A stretch of 64,000 bases of DNA from assembly GCF_004027225.2 (NCBI RefSeq), contig NC_044279.2:40200744-40264743 (forward strand). The letters are read 5' to 3'. The notes beneath the pieces were generated by a model. That model was not told the origin of the DNA, did not search any database, and worked only from the letters and a program-made list of their open reading frames with translations. The stretch's first letter is position 1. Every line of letters begins with the position of its first letter. The DNA comes from Strigops habroptila. Lineage: Eukaryota > Chordata > Aves > Psittaciformes > Psittacidae. The position numbers were made by a program, and so were the translations under genes. Positions 52,827 through 63,250 of the stretch are shown one piece after another.

Positions 52827-55090
52827 TCCTTAAGTGAATGGTCTGAAAATTAACCGTTAAATCTCCTCAGATTCAGTTAAATTGAAACATTAGGAAATCA
52901 AAGCCAGCAAAATGATCTTTGTTGCCATGCCAGCTTTGCAAATACATATAATCTTTACTTTTATGCAAGCTTTGCATTGTGTTAGAGCCCTGCCATTTCC
53001 CCAAATGAAAATTAAATACTACATTGAGACTACCTGCGTAAGCACTTATCCTTGTTCATGGAGCTTCGGCAGCAAAAGAGATTGCTGCAGATTTTCAGCT
53101 AACAGGAAAAATGACCAAATTGTTTAGAATTTCCTTTGAGAAAGAAAACGCCCTTTGGTAGGTGGCTCTGCAGCCAAGACAAGCAGAATTAGGGGAAACC
53201 TAGGAAGAAAGATGACCCCCAGCCTGCAAATGAATGTGCCAAGCATGGGTGCTGCACTGCCACATCTGGCACAGCTAGCACCCTGCTCACAGGGCGAGGG
53301 GACTCTGTTCTCAAGGTACGCTTATTTCACATGTTCAGCTTATTGCACCTTCCCCAGTTCAAGGCAGGTCAGCAGAGCTATTCCTGAGGTTATTCGCAGC
53401 AAAACTGCAGGGTTGTGTGTGGTTTGGAGACTGCTGTTTTCTGGAGACAACTTCCTTCAGCTGCTCAGTGTTACCACTGCACAACTGCGGCGAGGAACAG
53501 CAGCACTGGTGAAGCCACCAGCAAGGCAGTGGCATGGCACATCCCAGGAGGCTATCAAGCACCTTCAAGATCATTCATGAGAAAGCCCATTCATCCTTGG
53601 CATGCCCAGAAGCCTTCAGAGCATGAAGGCTTCTCCAGCAGACATAGCCAGCACCAGCAGTAGGGAGGTGAGCCCACAGTCCTCCTGGGTGCCTGCCTTG
53701 AGTCACCCCAGAGGCACCTCCTTGGCCTCCCTCCCAGTGAGTAAGGATGATGGGGAGGATGGCAGGGCTGGCCACCCCACGGCTGCAGTTTCACAACACA
53801 AGATGTCTGTGGGCCATGACTACGAGCTGCTTAAGCCCTCAGGAAAACACAGAGGAACAGTTTCCAGATTGTTTGGGAGTGATTGTAGCAGCTTCCCTGG
53901 GGCAGCAGCTCAATGCTGCTTTGCAGCTGCTTCTCCCTGGGCTGATTCTTAAACACAGGAGTGGGCCCACAGACTAGCTGCAGAAATGATCTCAGCTAGT
54001 TTCATCCCAGACATATCTACCCAGTGAGCCGGCATCCTCCCTTGGATGCAAGCTAGTCTTTTCTCTAACAAGAAGAATAGGGGGGAGGAAATAGCTTGTT
54101 GTTGATAATTGCCAACATTTTATAATGTCTTGCTGCCCTCTCAGCCATGAGATTCCCCTCTCTTTGCACCCAACCACTCAGCTTGTGCCTGCAGAACCAT
54201 AGCACTTGCTTTGGGCTTTACAGCTTCTTAGGTCTGACTCCACCTCTGCTCAGAAGGAGATCAGCCAACCATCCCTCTTTATCTTCCTTGGCTCCGGAAG
54301 GAAAGTTGGCCTAATTTAGAGCTTCCCCTCACAAACAATAGCCTTTTCCTAGGCCGGCCGGGTGCCCTGGTGAGGAATGCTGACAATCTGCCGTCCAGGA
54401 GCAGAGCTGTCAGCGTTACTTCCCCACTGCTGAGCCCTCAGTCATCACTTGCGTGAAGGATAAGCATGCAGCCTGCTGCCTTGTGACAAGAGCTGTGACT
54501 TTGTTTAGGAGCCAAGCACTAGGGACGAGTACCAGGGAAACGTGGCTTAGTGGAACAGGAAATATTAACAATCGTGATAAAAGTGAAAAAAGCAGCCAGT
54601 ACACGTCCAACTCAGCTGGAGGCAGCACTCTATGGCGGGCTCAGAGTAATGGCAGCCCCCAAAAAGACAATAAAGAAATAGCTTTTCCACTTCAAGGCTG
54701 ACTTTTAGAAGAATAGAGTAATTTTTCTCCTGTTCGTCTGTGCACAAGAAAAGCCCCTAAGCAAGGTCATCTGCATATTGCAGTAACTGCTGGCACGGGA
54801 AAGAGCACGGAGGGGTTCCCAGTTCCACAGAACTGGGAGGGGCTGTTGCAAAAGCCCACAAAGATAGACTCTCACAGCTCCATCTCCCTCTGGCAGCAGG
54901 TTAGGATAAGTCAGTTGTCTATGAGCTACTACAGCTTTGTGCATTAGTCCTGTTTTTTTTCTGGTAGAAAAACACATGATTGGGATAAGTGTTTCTGGCT
55001 AAAAGGATTTCTCTCAAAACTCCTTATTTCTGAGTGAAATGCTCAAGTGGTAGCAGAATGGTAGGAAAAAAACTATTCTCTCCTCCACCA

Positions 55091-55111
55091 CCCCCCCCCC
55101 TTTTTTTTTTT
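55091..55111 (+). repeat. C10-T11 homopolymer pair
   Basis: Ten C followed directly by eleven T, inside a longer pyrimidine-rich stretch (about 55,077-55,120). Such homopurine-homopyrimidine DNA can adopt triplex structure and is prone to length error. Confidence 0.85.
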
Positions 55112-57319
55112 CCCCTCCTTAGCTTCACATTTTAGTCAAGGCTGTTAGCAGGCTGGAAAAGCTGCATTAACACCGCATTCATATCTATACAGTCCTTTCA
55201 AGTTATTATAGGGCTCATTGATAACCTCTCTTTGTCCTTGTAATCCACAGTAAATAGAGGAGCTTAATTGCTCCAGAAATGGGCAACAACTCACAGATCC
55301 CTCTGCTTGTAGTAACCTGTTTGCCTAGTGCTGGAAATCACCAGAAGCTGATTTAATAATCTTAAATCATCCCAAAACTCTGCTAAATCCCAAATTAAAC
55401 CTAAATGGTTTGTCTTGGTCTTATCTCCACCAGGCAAGTAGCTGCACCATGATGATCTTCTAAGGCTGGAACTTAGCTGGCAGGGCAATCACTCATTTGG
55501 GTTTCCATCTAAGGACCCGTGGCACTGTCAGGGGGCTTTGACACCACATTTGCAGTTGGATCTAAGGAAAGTTCCTAAGCCCAGAAAACAAAGTACTTTT
55601 GCTGCGAGAGGCAGTGATTCTCAGGCAGAGAGAGGGACCCTGCCTACGGATGGAACACTGCTCTCCTTCTCCCAAGGCACGACCTTGGGCAGGCAGCACA
55701 GGCTCTCCGGTCCCAAGTTTCCTCTTCTCCAAAACAGAGATATGATATACAAGTGGGCTGAGAGCCTTGCAGAGAGGTGCTATCGCCGGTACAGGGAGTT
55801 ATCATCCCCAGGCCTGGGTCCAAAGCACACAGCAACATGAAGGAGAGCCGTTCCCTCAAAGGACCCTGGCTCTGGCACCCAAGCCAAGAACAGGCTGGAT
55901 TTGTTCTCCGAGTTGCAGGTTCACTGCTGTTACTACACACTGTACTTTTACCTTTGTAAATGGCAGTAAGCGCAAAAGATCCTGAAGGCTGAGGAACAAA
56001 ACCCAACAGAAATTACCATTAATGAAATAATCCCCTCTTTAAGAGTTATGACCCAATCCTTGAGCCTCCTGCAAGGTATAATCAAAACCATATGTATAGT
56101 CATAAATATCAGAAGTATTTACAAAACACTGACAAGATCTTAAAAACAAAAGCAGTGATTTCCTCATCTTGCTGGAAGCCTTACAAAACATGGGAAAATT
56201 GTCTTGTGTAAAATATTCTGTTGACCACAGAGCGCTGTATGCTTCGCTGTAACAGTTAGTCATTCTATATGCACTTACTGGCTTGGTTAATCTACTATGG
56301 CTGGTTACAAACTATTGCAAGAGAAAGATTATGAAGTAGGGTCAATAAAAACTTTGCTTATGCAAAATGCACTGTTGTCATAGCACAATGTTATACAAAA
56401 GGTAAATCAAGCCCCCATCCAAACCACCATTTTCCCTGCACTGGTGGCTGGCATTGCTAGAGATGTCTAGCAGAATTACTTGGAAGGGCTGTAAAATTGG
56501 CTAATTTAAAGTGTCTTTGATAAGTCTATACTGGGGTAAATGCCTCTGCTTCTAAGAACCTGAAATAAAACAAAAAAAAAATCGAAGCAGTTAAGCACAA
56601 AAGCATGACCTCTAGCTTTCCCTACAAGTACCCTAAGGGAAACCTATAGGTGCCACAGTCAAACCGGGCTGTTGACATAGAGCAGGAACTTCATGTGGGT
56701 GCCAGCTAGCAATACGACCTCACTTCCCAGGAGATGCTGCCCCTTTCCTTGTAAATTCAATGTGTAGCATTAGGCCAAGACCCCAAAAGTGGCTGAGCCC
56801 CATTGTGAGGTCCCAAGCAGCTCCCATGTCCTTTGGGTGTCAGGACACCTTGAAGGTAGGTGTTCAGCTCTTAGCAGGACAAAAGTCACTGTCCTTTTCT
56901 CTGCCCATCTTCAGCAGGGAAGGCACAAAGCAACACTGTGAGCAGTGTGTAACAGCAGTGCGGTGTTTCCATGGTCCCTGCCTCACACATCAACAATCCC
57001 TCAGCAGAAAGACAGAACAAACATCATCACAAGCACCCATAATACTGTTTGTAACTTCATAAACTTGAAATAAGCTTTTTAAAAATTACTTAACAGTTGA
57101 TTTAAAATAAATAAGGGAAGGCGAGGAAAGTCATTCAGGTGCTTTCTAGGAAGGACTGAGACGTTCCTGCCTAGAAACAGGCAGTCAAAGAAGTAAAGGC
57201 TTTGGTTTAGTTCCGATTTGGGTGCAATTGCAAAGAAAATGGTACCATTTCAGCTATGCTGTGAATTGTATGAAATTGCAAGAAACTGTTCTGGTCTAGA
57301 CTTCATTTCAGAGGGGAAA

Positions 57320-57430
57320 GATGACATTTAGATTGGTCTTCTTTCATACAATGAGGGTGGTAAAATACTGGAACAGGTTGCCCAGAGAGGTGGTAGATGT
57401 GCCATATCTGGAGACATTCAAGGCCATTAA
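57320..57430 (+). mobile_element. Old CR1 fragment
   Basis: A short plus-strand match to CR1 3'UTR: TTTAGATTGGTCTTC, then GGAACAGGTTGCCCAGAGAG and GGAGACATTCAAGGCC. Both the 5' part and the terminal repeat are missing. It lies downstream of the inferred PHLDA1 3' end. Confidence 0.8.
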
Positions 57431-58545
57431 AGCAGAGAAACACATTTCTGATGCACCTTTATAAGGATACCACCACTGATGCAGGAGCAGAAATGACAAA
57501 TTATTAAATTCTTGTTCTACTATATTTATGCCCTTAAAGAGATAGTTACTTATCACTATCACTAAAAGCTCATAAGGGACATCTCTAAAAGCTGTAAGCA
57601 GCTTTTTGGGCCCTTGAATAGACAGTAAACCCACAGATGCTCAATTGGCTTTTCAAAGCTGCTGAGAACCAGTGCTTCTGAGAGGTCAGCTTTTTAAGTC
57701 ATCATTTGTATATCAAATATTAAGTTCAAATGCCTACATTTTGGATGTTTACTATTGAAAAGAAAACTTGTACTTGTTACAGCAATAGCCTTCTGATGGA
57801 AGAGGTTACTGACATCTCTCCAGCACAGGCAGGCAGCACCAGTAAGTCTAGGTCAATGCACATTGTGCCACTAAAGTTAATACACTTTCAGAAGATGCTT
57901 AAAAATGAGGACCTGCTGCAATACAAATACATCCCAGGGGAGTTCAAGGCATCTGAACGGCCACAGTTCTGCAGAGACCCCAACGCATCAGAAGTCATCA
58001 TACATTTTTCTTGTCATAGCTCATTTCTTCTCCCACAATGCTAGAAGAGAATGGGTCAGAGGATACACTGAACGGTGGAAGTGTTCATTCTGGATTACTT
58101 TCAGGTTACTTGAAATTCAATCACAGTGCTTCAGATACATAAAAAAAGAGCAACAGAACACACAATGCTTCATTTTAGATTCCAAATGTGACACAGAGCA
58201 AGGCATTCATGGATAAAGATTGTGAGCCTGAAGTCTGAGTCTCAGAGATCTGTTGTATGTGGACTGCAAAGCTAAGCAGAGTATCGCTGACATTAGCAGG
58301 ACTCTATGCGGGTGCTCACACACCACACAGAGCAAGAAGCCAAACCGAGGACTCTGAGCCTTGTAGTTGTGCTATGTATAAAGATTAATGGGGCATCTAA
58401 GTAGGTCTTTCCTTCAGAAGGAATCTACACAGGTTCAAAGTGCTCCTCTAAGGCTCTTAGACTGAGCTTAAGACATTGGAAAAGCTTAGATCAGGCTTTA
58501 ATCATTAACAGGTAGCCCACCAAACACCATTCCCCCAACATATCG
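57431..58545. other. Flank downstream of PHLDA1, nothing recognised
   Basis: AT-rich unique sequence between the old CR1 fragment and the inferred PHLDA1 3' end. The transcript might extend into it if a more distal poly(A) site is used. Confidence 0.5.
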
Positions 58546-58568
58546 AGAGCTCTTTCAATAGATACCTC

Positions 58569-58574
58569 TTTATT
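58569..58574 (-). promoter_or_regulatory. PHLDA1: Candidate distal poly(A) signal of PHLDA1 (AATAAA)
   Basis: The minus strand reads AATAAA here. About 30-55 nt further in the direction of transcription lies a strongly GT-rich stretch (TGTTGGGGG, then TGGTGTTTGGTGGG, about 58,508-58,540), the arrangement expected for cleavage and polyadenylation near 58,550. The other AATAAA at 58,996-59,001 is followed by a CA-rich rather than GT-rich sequence, so it is the weaker candidate. Confidence 0.55.
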
Positions 58575-59197
58575 TGAAATGGAATGCATCTTGAAAAATA
58601 TGAAAAATAAATCACATCTCTCAGAAATCATTTATGAGTCATATTTACACACAATTTTTTTTTGACAACACTGATATTTCTGCTCACAATAAGATGTGCT
58701 AGAAAACATTTGGTACATCACTGCAGCTATAATTCAGAAGCTGGCATTTGCATATCATGAACCTTAAAAGAAAAAGAGGAATTACTTCAGGATGTCACAG
58801 AGACAACATCCAATTGATCTTCCTTTTCCCCCAGTTTCTAAATGTCCCTGGTCACCACAGCTTGAATTTACTTCTTGAATCTGCCACTTTTTTTTAATTA
58901 AGACATGTAACCTTGACCTCTTTATGAGCTGACTGTCCACACTTTTACTACCTTACACTAAGCATTTGCCTGTGTGTGTTTTGCTGGCGTTTTTGTTTAT
59001 TCTCTAATGACTTTACCATATGCTGTTCCCTTTTTTGTAAGAGGAAGGACAACCTGATTTCTCTACTTGCAAAGTTCCAATAAGATGGAGCATGATCTGC
59101 TGGACCTACTTTCATAGCCGTTGCTTACAAGGCAGTGACATACAGTATTTAACCCAGTAGTTCCAATGAAGATTACACAGTAGTAGAAGGGCAAACC

Positions 59198-59286
59198 AAA
59201 AAAAAAAAAGGGCCCAAACCCACCTCATTTATAACATCAATTTCTTGGTCTAAAATTACTATCAGTCAAAAAAAAAAAAAAAAAAA
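59198..59286 (+). repeat. Paired poly(A) tracts (A12 and A19)
   Basis: A12 at 59,198-59,209 and A19 at 59,268-59,286, separated by 58 nt. They lie inside the inferred PHLDA1 3'UTR and read as poly(U) in its RNA. A retroposed origin was considered, but no source element is recognisable. Confidence 0.8.
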
Positions 59287-62153
59287 GGTGGGATTTAGAG
59301 TTGTCAGATTGTCCATGTCAGACAATTTAGCCTTCTTTATCCTGACACAGCATGAACCACACAGTCCAACTGTCCCCAGGGGACCCCAGCCAACTTGTTC
59401 CCATTCAGTTTCCAGGAGACAGTCTGGAGGCACAAGACAGGGGGGGTTTGATTCTTACACCCATCCATCCACGCGGGCTGCAGGCACAGGAACAGCTCAA
59501 GGTGGATTTTGTGACAGGACCACCTCTTACATTAAGAGTTGGGCTGACACCAATGTTTTTAAAAAGGTAACACAGCAGTTAAGGACACCCAGCAAAAAGC
59601 TGTTGAACTACATCAGTCCAAGTGGTTTTGAGAGCATCCTTCAGACCAACTTCAGAAACATAAGGTGAAAGTGGGACATTGACCTTCAACCAGTGAAAGA
59701 GAGCAGTAAATTCAAAGTGAAAGCTGTTTTCTCAAACCTTAGTGGCAATTATAACACTAAAACTTATAATCTTTCATTTTCAAAGTACAAATACTTCCAG
59801 AAGAGCAGTAAAATTTCAGCTTTAGACTAGATCCATAGACTTCTGTGGCATTCAGGGTCTTGCATCCACTGAGGACAAGAATACCTGCCTCTTTTAGAGA
59901 AATACGTCTGTCTGATCATATAGGAATTAATTTTCATTAACTACATTTATCCTTCAGTAGCTTAAGATGTATTTTAGTAGGTGAGATATCAGCGATACGT
60001 CTGTGTATCTGAAAAGGTGGATTAGTTACTCAGTAAACTGTAATGAATGACTCTAAAGAGAGGAGCCAAATTACAAATTACAGTCTATTTTGTGAGTCTT
60101 TGACTAGCTCATTAGAGAATCCCCTTGCAGCTCTAACATCCAAGCATTAGCAGAATGATAATGGCAGATGTACAGAGATGTGGAAATTGGCTATTATGAT
60201 TGCCAAGACAGCGAATCTAATCCTAGAAGATGCAGGGGCACCTTCGATTTCAATTAGTCTCAAAATAACAACTTTGTTAGCACAGCTGTAATCTACCACC
60301 CCAAGCTCGTCACAAAACCTTGTCATGGGCTGGATTGAAACCAGTGCTCGGGAGCAACCACAGAGAACCGCCAAGGTCAGGCTTTAATTCTGCACCATGA
60401 TATGTTCTGCATGGCTAGGTCACCTGGGAGTAAGGAACACAAGAGGGCTAAAAGAGATCCCGACTTATTCCTTACAGGGCTGAGCTTAAGCTTACGGTGC
60501 AGAGGAAGAGATTATCACATGCCGTACCCAATTCTGAGATCATTCTTTGAGCATCACTCCAGTCTTTTGCTTTAAACACTTACAGAAACAGCTTGAACCA
60601 ATAACATGGGGCTTTTACAGTCAAGCTACACCTCAGTTACACAAACAGAAAACTCCTGAATGTGTGGCTTCAGAAGATTTTGTTTACATTCATGTAACTT
60701 GTAAAGCGGCCAAAAGCCGTTTTCCTCACCACACTAGTTAAAATAAACAGCCCCATGGCTGCAACTTTAATCAGATATAACGGGCCACGTTGCTCCGTCC
60801 TGCTTACAGCCTCCTGAGCACCGGGGCTGTAGCGGCTCGCAGCAGCGTGAAACCGCCCATCATCACATGGAGGGCCCTGTCCTGGAACACACACCAGCCT
60901 GCACCCGCTCCCTCCTGTGCGCCAGGCAAACAGCACCGACCCACTCTCACCAGCACCACAGCCGAACTCCCAGGGAGTGTTAAGAGGAAGCCACACCAGC
61001 TGTGCAATTAGCCCTTTGTTTTCCAACTTCACGGCTTCGTCACCGTTTTCCAAGGCAAGATCGCACGCCTCTCTCGACATCTGACAGCACTAAACACCAC
61101 AATTCATCTGGTTCATCTCAGCTAGAGAGCAACTTCCAGCTTGTGAAAACCGTGACCAAAAGAATCCATTCGCACACTAAGACATACATAAAATGGGGTT
61201 CAAACTAGGGGCTACTTTAATGCAAGACACTTTAAAACCGCCATGAAAATTCAACACAGGTCGAGAGCTCGGGTCACTTACTTACACACCAACTGTGCAA
61301 AGGGAGCCATGGACACTAAGAAATGTTCATAAATGCCACTCGGGTCCTGCTCTCCCGCCTAGGAGCAAGCAGGTAACTGGAATCCAACTGGGATTCCTGT
61401 ACCACAAAAGAAGTCGGTCAGGCTTCCCCTCCGCTCATACGTTAAAAACAGATTGGTTTTAATCTCAGGATGACAAGCAATGGTTTTTCTTGAATAACCA
61501 AGCATGAATAAGTTTTATCATCTTCTGCCACAAGTAATAATTTAAAAGAAAATAATTTTAAACCCAGACTATAATTGCTATTCTCATTAGAGAAAACTTT
61601 TTGTGTATGCAGTATGGCTTTCAGCCAAATTCCAAACCACACATCACATTTTCCATGTTAGCATAATACAGTGTATTTTAGGTAAAAATGAAAAACTTCT
61701 GTCAAATTACACATGGCCAAGCTACCCATAACTTTTTAGGGTGCTAACGTACACACATTGTTCTTTTCCTTTGCTTTTCAGTTACAGCCTACATTCAGAA
61801 ATGTCTTGCAAATATAAGCCTTTAAAAACAACAACAACAAAAAAAGAATAAAACCAAACAAGCTAATAAATAAAATAAAAATACATTAAAATAAAGTTAC
61901 AGTACATCATGTCTCCTAAAAGTCCCATCGCACCAAAGGATCCCTTCCAAGGTTCATAAATAACAGATTTGAAATGCTTCTCGGCACCGAGGGCGGCAAA
62001 GCAGCAGCACAGCAGCAGCTGGGGTCGAGGTTGTTGAGCCGCATCTCTCCAGTCTACCTGCACCTCCGGCATGTGCCCAGTCTCTGACCACCTGAAGTGC
62101 GGCGCGGCGAACGCGCTCAGTCCCGCTCCCCCGAAGCGCTCCGTTAACTTCAC

Positions 62154-62330
62154 CTGCAATAAGACAGCACAGCGCAAAGCGCAGCCCGTCAGCCGAGGAA
62201 AACCCGCGCCGGGAGCTCGTTCTCCCCGCCGGGGGCCGCGCTGCGGGGCCGGGGCTGGGACCGCGCGGGGGAGCGGGGCTCTGCCGCGCCAGGGGCGGGA
62301 GCGGAGGGGTACCGGGGTGCGGGTCCGTAC
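62154..62330 (-). other. PHLDA1: PHLDA1 intron in the 3'UTR (177 nt)
   Basis: On the minus strand the stop codon TAG is followed by ACCAG and then GTACGG, a splice donor at 62,330. The matching acceptor reads TGCTGTCTTATTGCAG, with its AG at 62,155-62,154, and the exon resumes with GTGAAG. A CTGAC branch-point-like element lies upstream of the acceptor. From family knowledge, PHLDA genes carry their coding region in the first exon and an intron just downstream of the stop codon, and this copy fits. The coordinates are read from splice consensus only, without transcript data. Confidence 0.85.
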
Positions 62331-62335
62331 CTGGT

Positions 62336-62806
62336 CTATGCGGAGTTGGAGGCGCTGCGGAGGCGCGGTCCGTGGGGCTGCGCCAGGTGCTGCTGCTTCT
62401 GCCGGGTGGAGCGGACGGCGAGGATGGCCTGGCGGTTCTTGTACTGCACCATCTGCAGCGTGATCGCCGCGTTCCAGCCCTGCTCCTGCGCGCACCGAAA
62501 GTCGATCTCCTTCCCCTCGGCCATCACCACTGTGAAGTACACGTACTTGCCCTTCCGCTCCACGCAGTCCACCGTCTTCATGTTGGAGAAGTGCAGCTCC
62601 TTGATCTTGGCCGTCGGCTCGGCCGGCAGCGGTGGCTGTTGTGGCTGCTGTTGCTGCTGCTGCTGCGGCGGCTGCTGTTTGGGGGGGGTGAGGAGCAGCC
62701 CCTCCTCGGTGAGGATGCAGCGCTTCTTCTTCCAGAGCTGCAGGAGCCCGTCGCTCCTCTTCTCCAGCACTCCCTCCTTCACCGCCTTGCAGCCGCTCTC
62801 CAACAT
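62336..62806 (-). CDS. PHLDA1: PHLDA1, pleckstrin homology-like domain family A member 1 (156 aa)
   Basis: This is a complete single-exon coding region with the ATG at 62,806 and TAG at 62,338-62,336. The protein starts MLESGCKAVKEGVLEKRSDG and keeps the PHLDA-family PH core: the LEKRSDGLLQLWKKK strand near residues 14-28, CILTEEGLLL at 30-39, KELHFSNMKTVDCVERKGKY at 69-88, FTVVMAEGKEIDFRC at 91-105, and the C-terminal helix GWNAAITLQMVQYKNRQAIL at 110-129. A Pro/Gln insertion (residues 41-63, with Q48-Q54 uninterrupted) sits inside the PH fold, as in mammals. The protein ends in ..RLRSASNSA, close to the mammalian C-terminus, but the long PQ/PH repeat tail is absent. The family binds phosphoinositides through the PH domain and affects Akt signalling, apoptosis and proliferation; mammalian PHLDA1 is found in cytoplasm, membrane and nucleus. 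The start is chosen because homology begins here and the context has A at -3. An in-frame ATG lies upstream at 63,064, so a longer form cannot be excluded. Confidence 0.96.
   Translation of the reverse strand: MLESGCKAVKEGVLEKRSDGLLQLWKKKRCILTEEGLLLTPPKQQPPQQQQQQQPQQPPLPAEPTAKIKELHFSNMKTVDCVERKGKYVYFTVVMAEGKEIDFRCAQEQGWNAAITLQMVQYKNRQAILAVRSTRQKQQHLAQPHGPRLRSASNSA
62636..62683 (-). repeat. CAG/CAA-rich tract coding the Pro/Gln loop
   Basis: On the plus strand this reads as a run of CTG/TTG triplets mixed with CGG, encoding Q48-Q54 and flanking P/Q residues in PHLDA1. The tract is short and interrupted, so it is likely more stable than a pure CAG repeat. It lies at the same point in the PH domain as the longer glutamine run in mammals. 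Confidence 0.8.
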
Positions 62807-62817
62807 CCTCCTCGCAT
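62779..62817 (-). promoter_or_regulatory. Short upstream ORF overlapping the PHLDA1 start codon
   Basis: An ATG at 62,817, 11 nt before the PHLDA1 ATG and out of frame with it, opens a 12-codon frame that stops at 62,779 inside the PHLDA1 coding region. Its context (C at -3) is weaker than that of the main start (A at -3), so ribosomes could leak past it. The same frame is also open further upstream. An overlapping upstream ORF of this kind usually lowers translation of the main frame; that effect here is inferred. Confidence 0.5.
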
Positions 62818-63029
62818 GGGCCGGCGGGGCCAAGGGCCTCCGCCCGCAGGGGCTGTGCTCGGGGGGCAGGCGGCACCAGCCGATGACCCGCCGCCCCGCG
62901 CCGGCGCCGCGCCGGAGGGCCGGGAGCGCCCCGGCCCGCAGGGAGCGGAGCGGCTGCCGCCCGTGCCGCGGCGTGGCGGGCGCGCTGCCGGTGCGGGCGG
63001 CTCTGGCGGCGGCTTTTCCCTCCCCGCCG

Positions 63030-63037
63030 CTTTTGAA
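63030..63037 (-). promoter_or_regulatory. Possible degenerate TATA element of PHLDA1
   Basis: The minus strand reads GGCGCGTTCAAAAGCGGCGG; TTCAAAAG is a weak TATA-like element in a GC-rich frame. If used, transcription would start near 63,005, giving a 5'UTR of about 200 nt and placing the in-frame upstream ATG at 63,064 outside the main transcript. This is inference; the promoter may be TATA-less. Confidence 0.3.
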
Positions 63038-63250
63038 CGCGCCTTCCCCTCCCCAGAGTGACACCCAGCGGAAAAGGCGGCTCCTCCCGCCGGCACCGGG
63101 GAAGCCCGGCCCGGCCGCTGCCCCTGCCCTGCTGCGCTCCCCGACGTTGCGAGCCCGGCCCGGACCTGCCGCCCCTCCGGCCCCGGGCGGTGGCGAGGAC
63201 AGACCGCGGAGGTGCTGCGGGAAGGGCTGCCCCGCTCTATTTAGCTACCG

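Larger units (their letters stand above)
47621..57319. other. Intergenic, unique sequence
   Basis: No gene recognised. Contains short homopolymers (52,814; 55,091) and GC-moderate patches with chance frames up to 141 codons (53,155-53,580, plus). No interspersed repeat was recognised. Confidence 0.5.
58546..62153 (-). other. PHLDA1: PHLDA1 exon 2: 3' untranslated region
   Basis: This is the inferred terminal exon, running from the acceptor at 62,154 to the region of the poly(A) signal at 58,569-58,574, about 3.6 kb. A 3'UTR of several kilobases is usual for mammalian PHLDA1. No convincing coding frame is seen. On the transcribed strand there are at least six AUUUA pentamers (at 61,957, 61,867, 61,330, 59,707, 58,839 and 58,608), typical of unstable inducible mRNAs. 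Two long A tracts on the plus strand (59,198-59,209 and 59,268-59,286) become U tracts in the RNA. The stretch 60,790-60,990 is more GC-rich than the rest. Proximal ATTAAA-type signals (near 60,769 and 60,385) and an AATAAA at 58,996-59,001 could give shorter forms. The 3' end is inferred. Confidence 0.65.
62070..63250. promoter_or_regulatory. CpG island over the PHLDA1 promoter and exon 1
   Basis: CpG dinucleotides are rare across most of the window but very dense here, with long GC-only stretches and several CCGCC/GGGCGG boxes (for example near 63,025 and 63,183). The island covers the 5' flank, 5'UTR, coding exon, intron and start of exon 2 of PHLDA1. Edges are judged by eye. Confidence 0.85.

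Noticed and set aside
53155..53580. 141-codon plus-strand open frame
   Set aside because: No similarity recognised; chance length for this window.
61863..62876. Minus-strand 337-codon frame overlapping PHLDA1
   Set aside because: It is a wrong-frame reading of PHLDA1 that runs through the spliced intron into the 3'UTR; residues are low-complexity.
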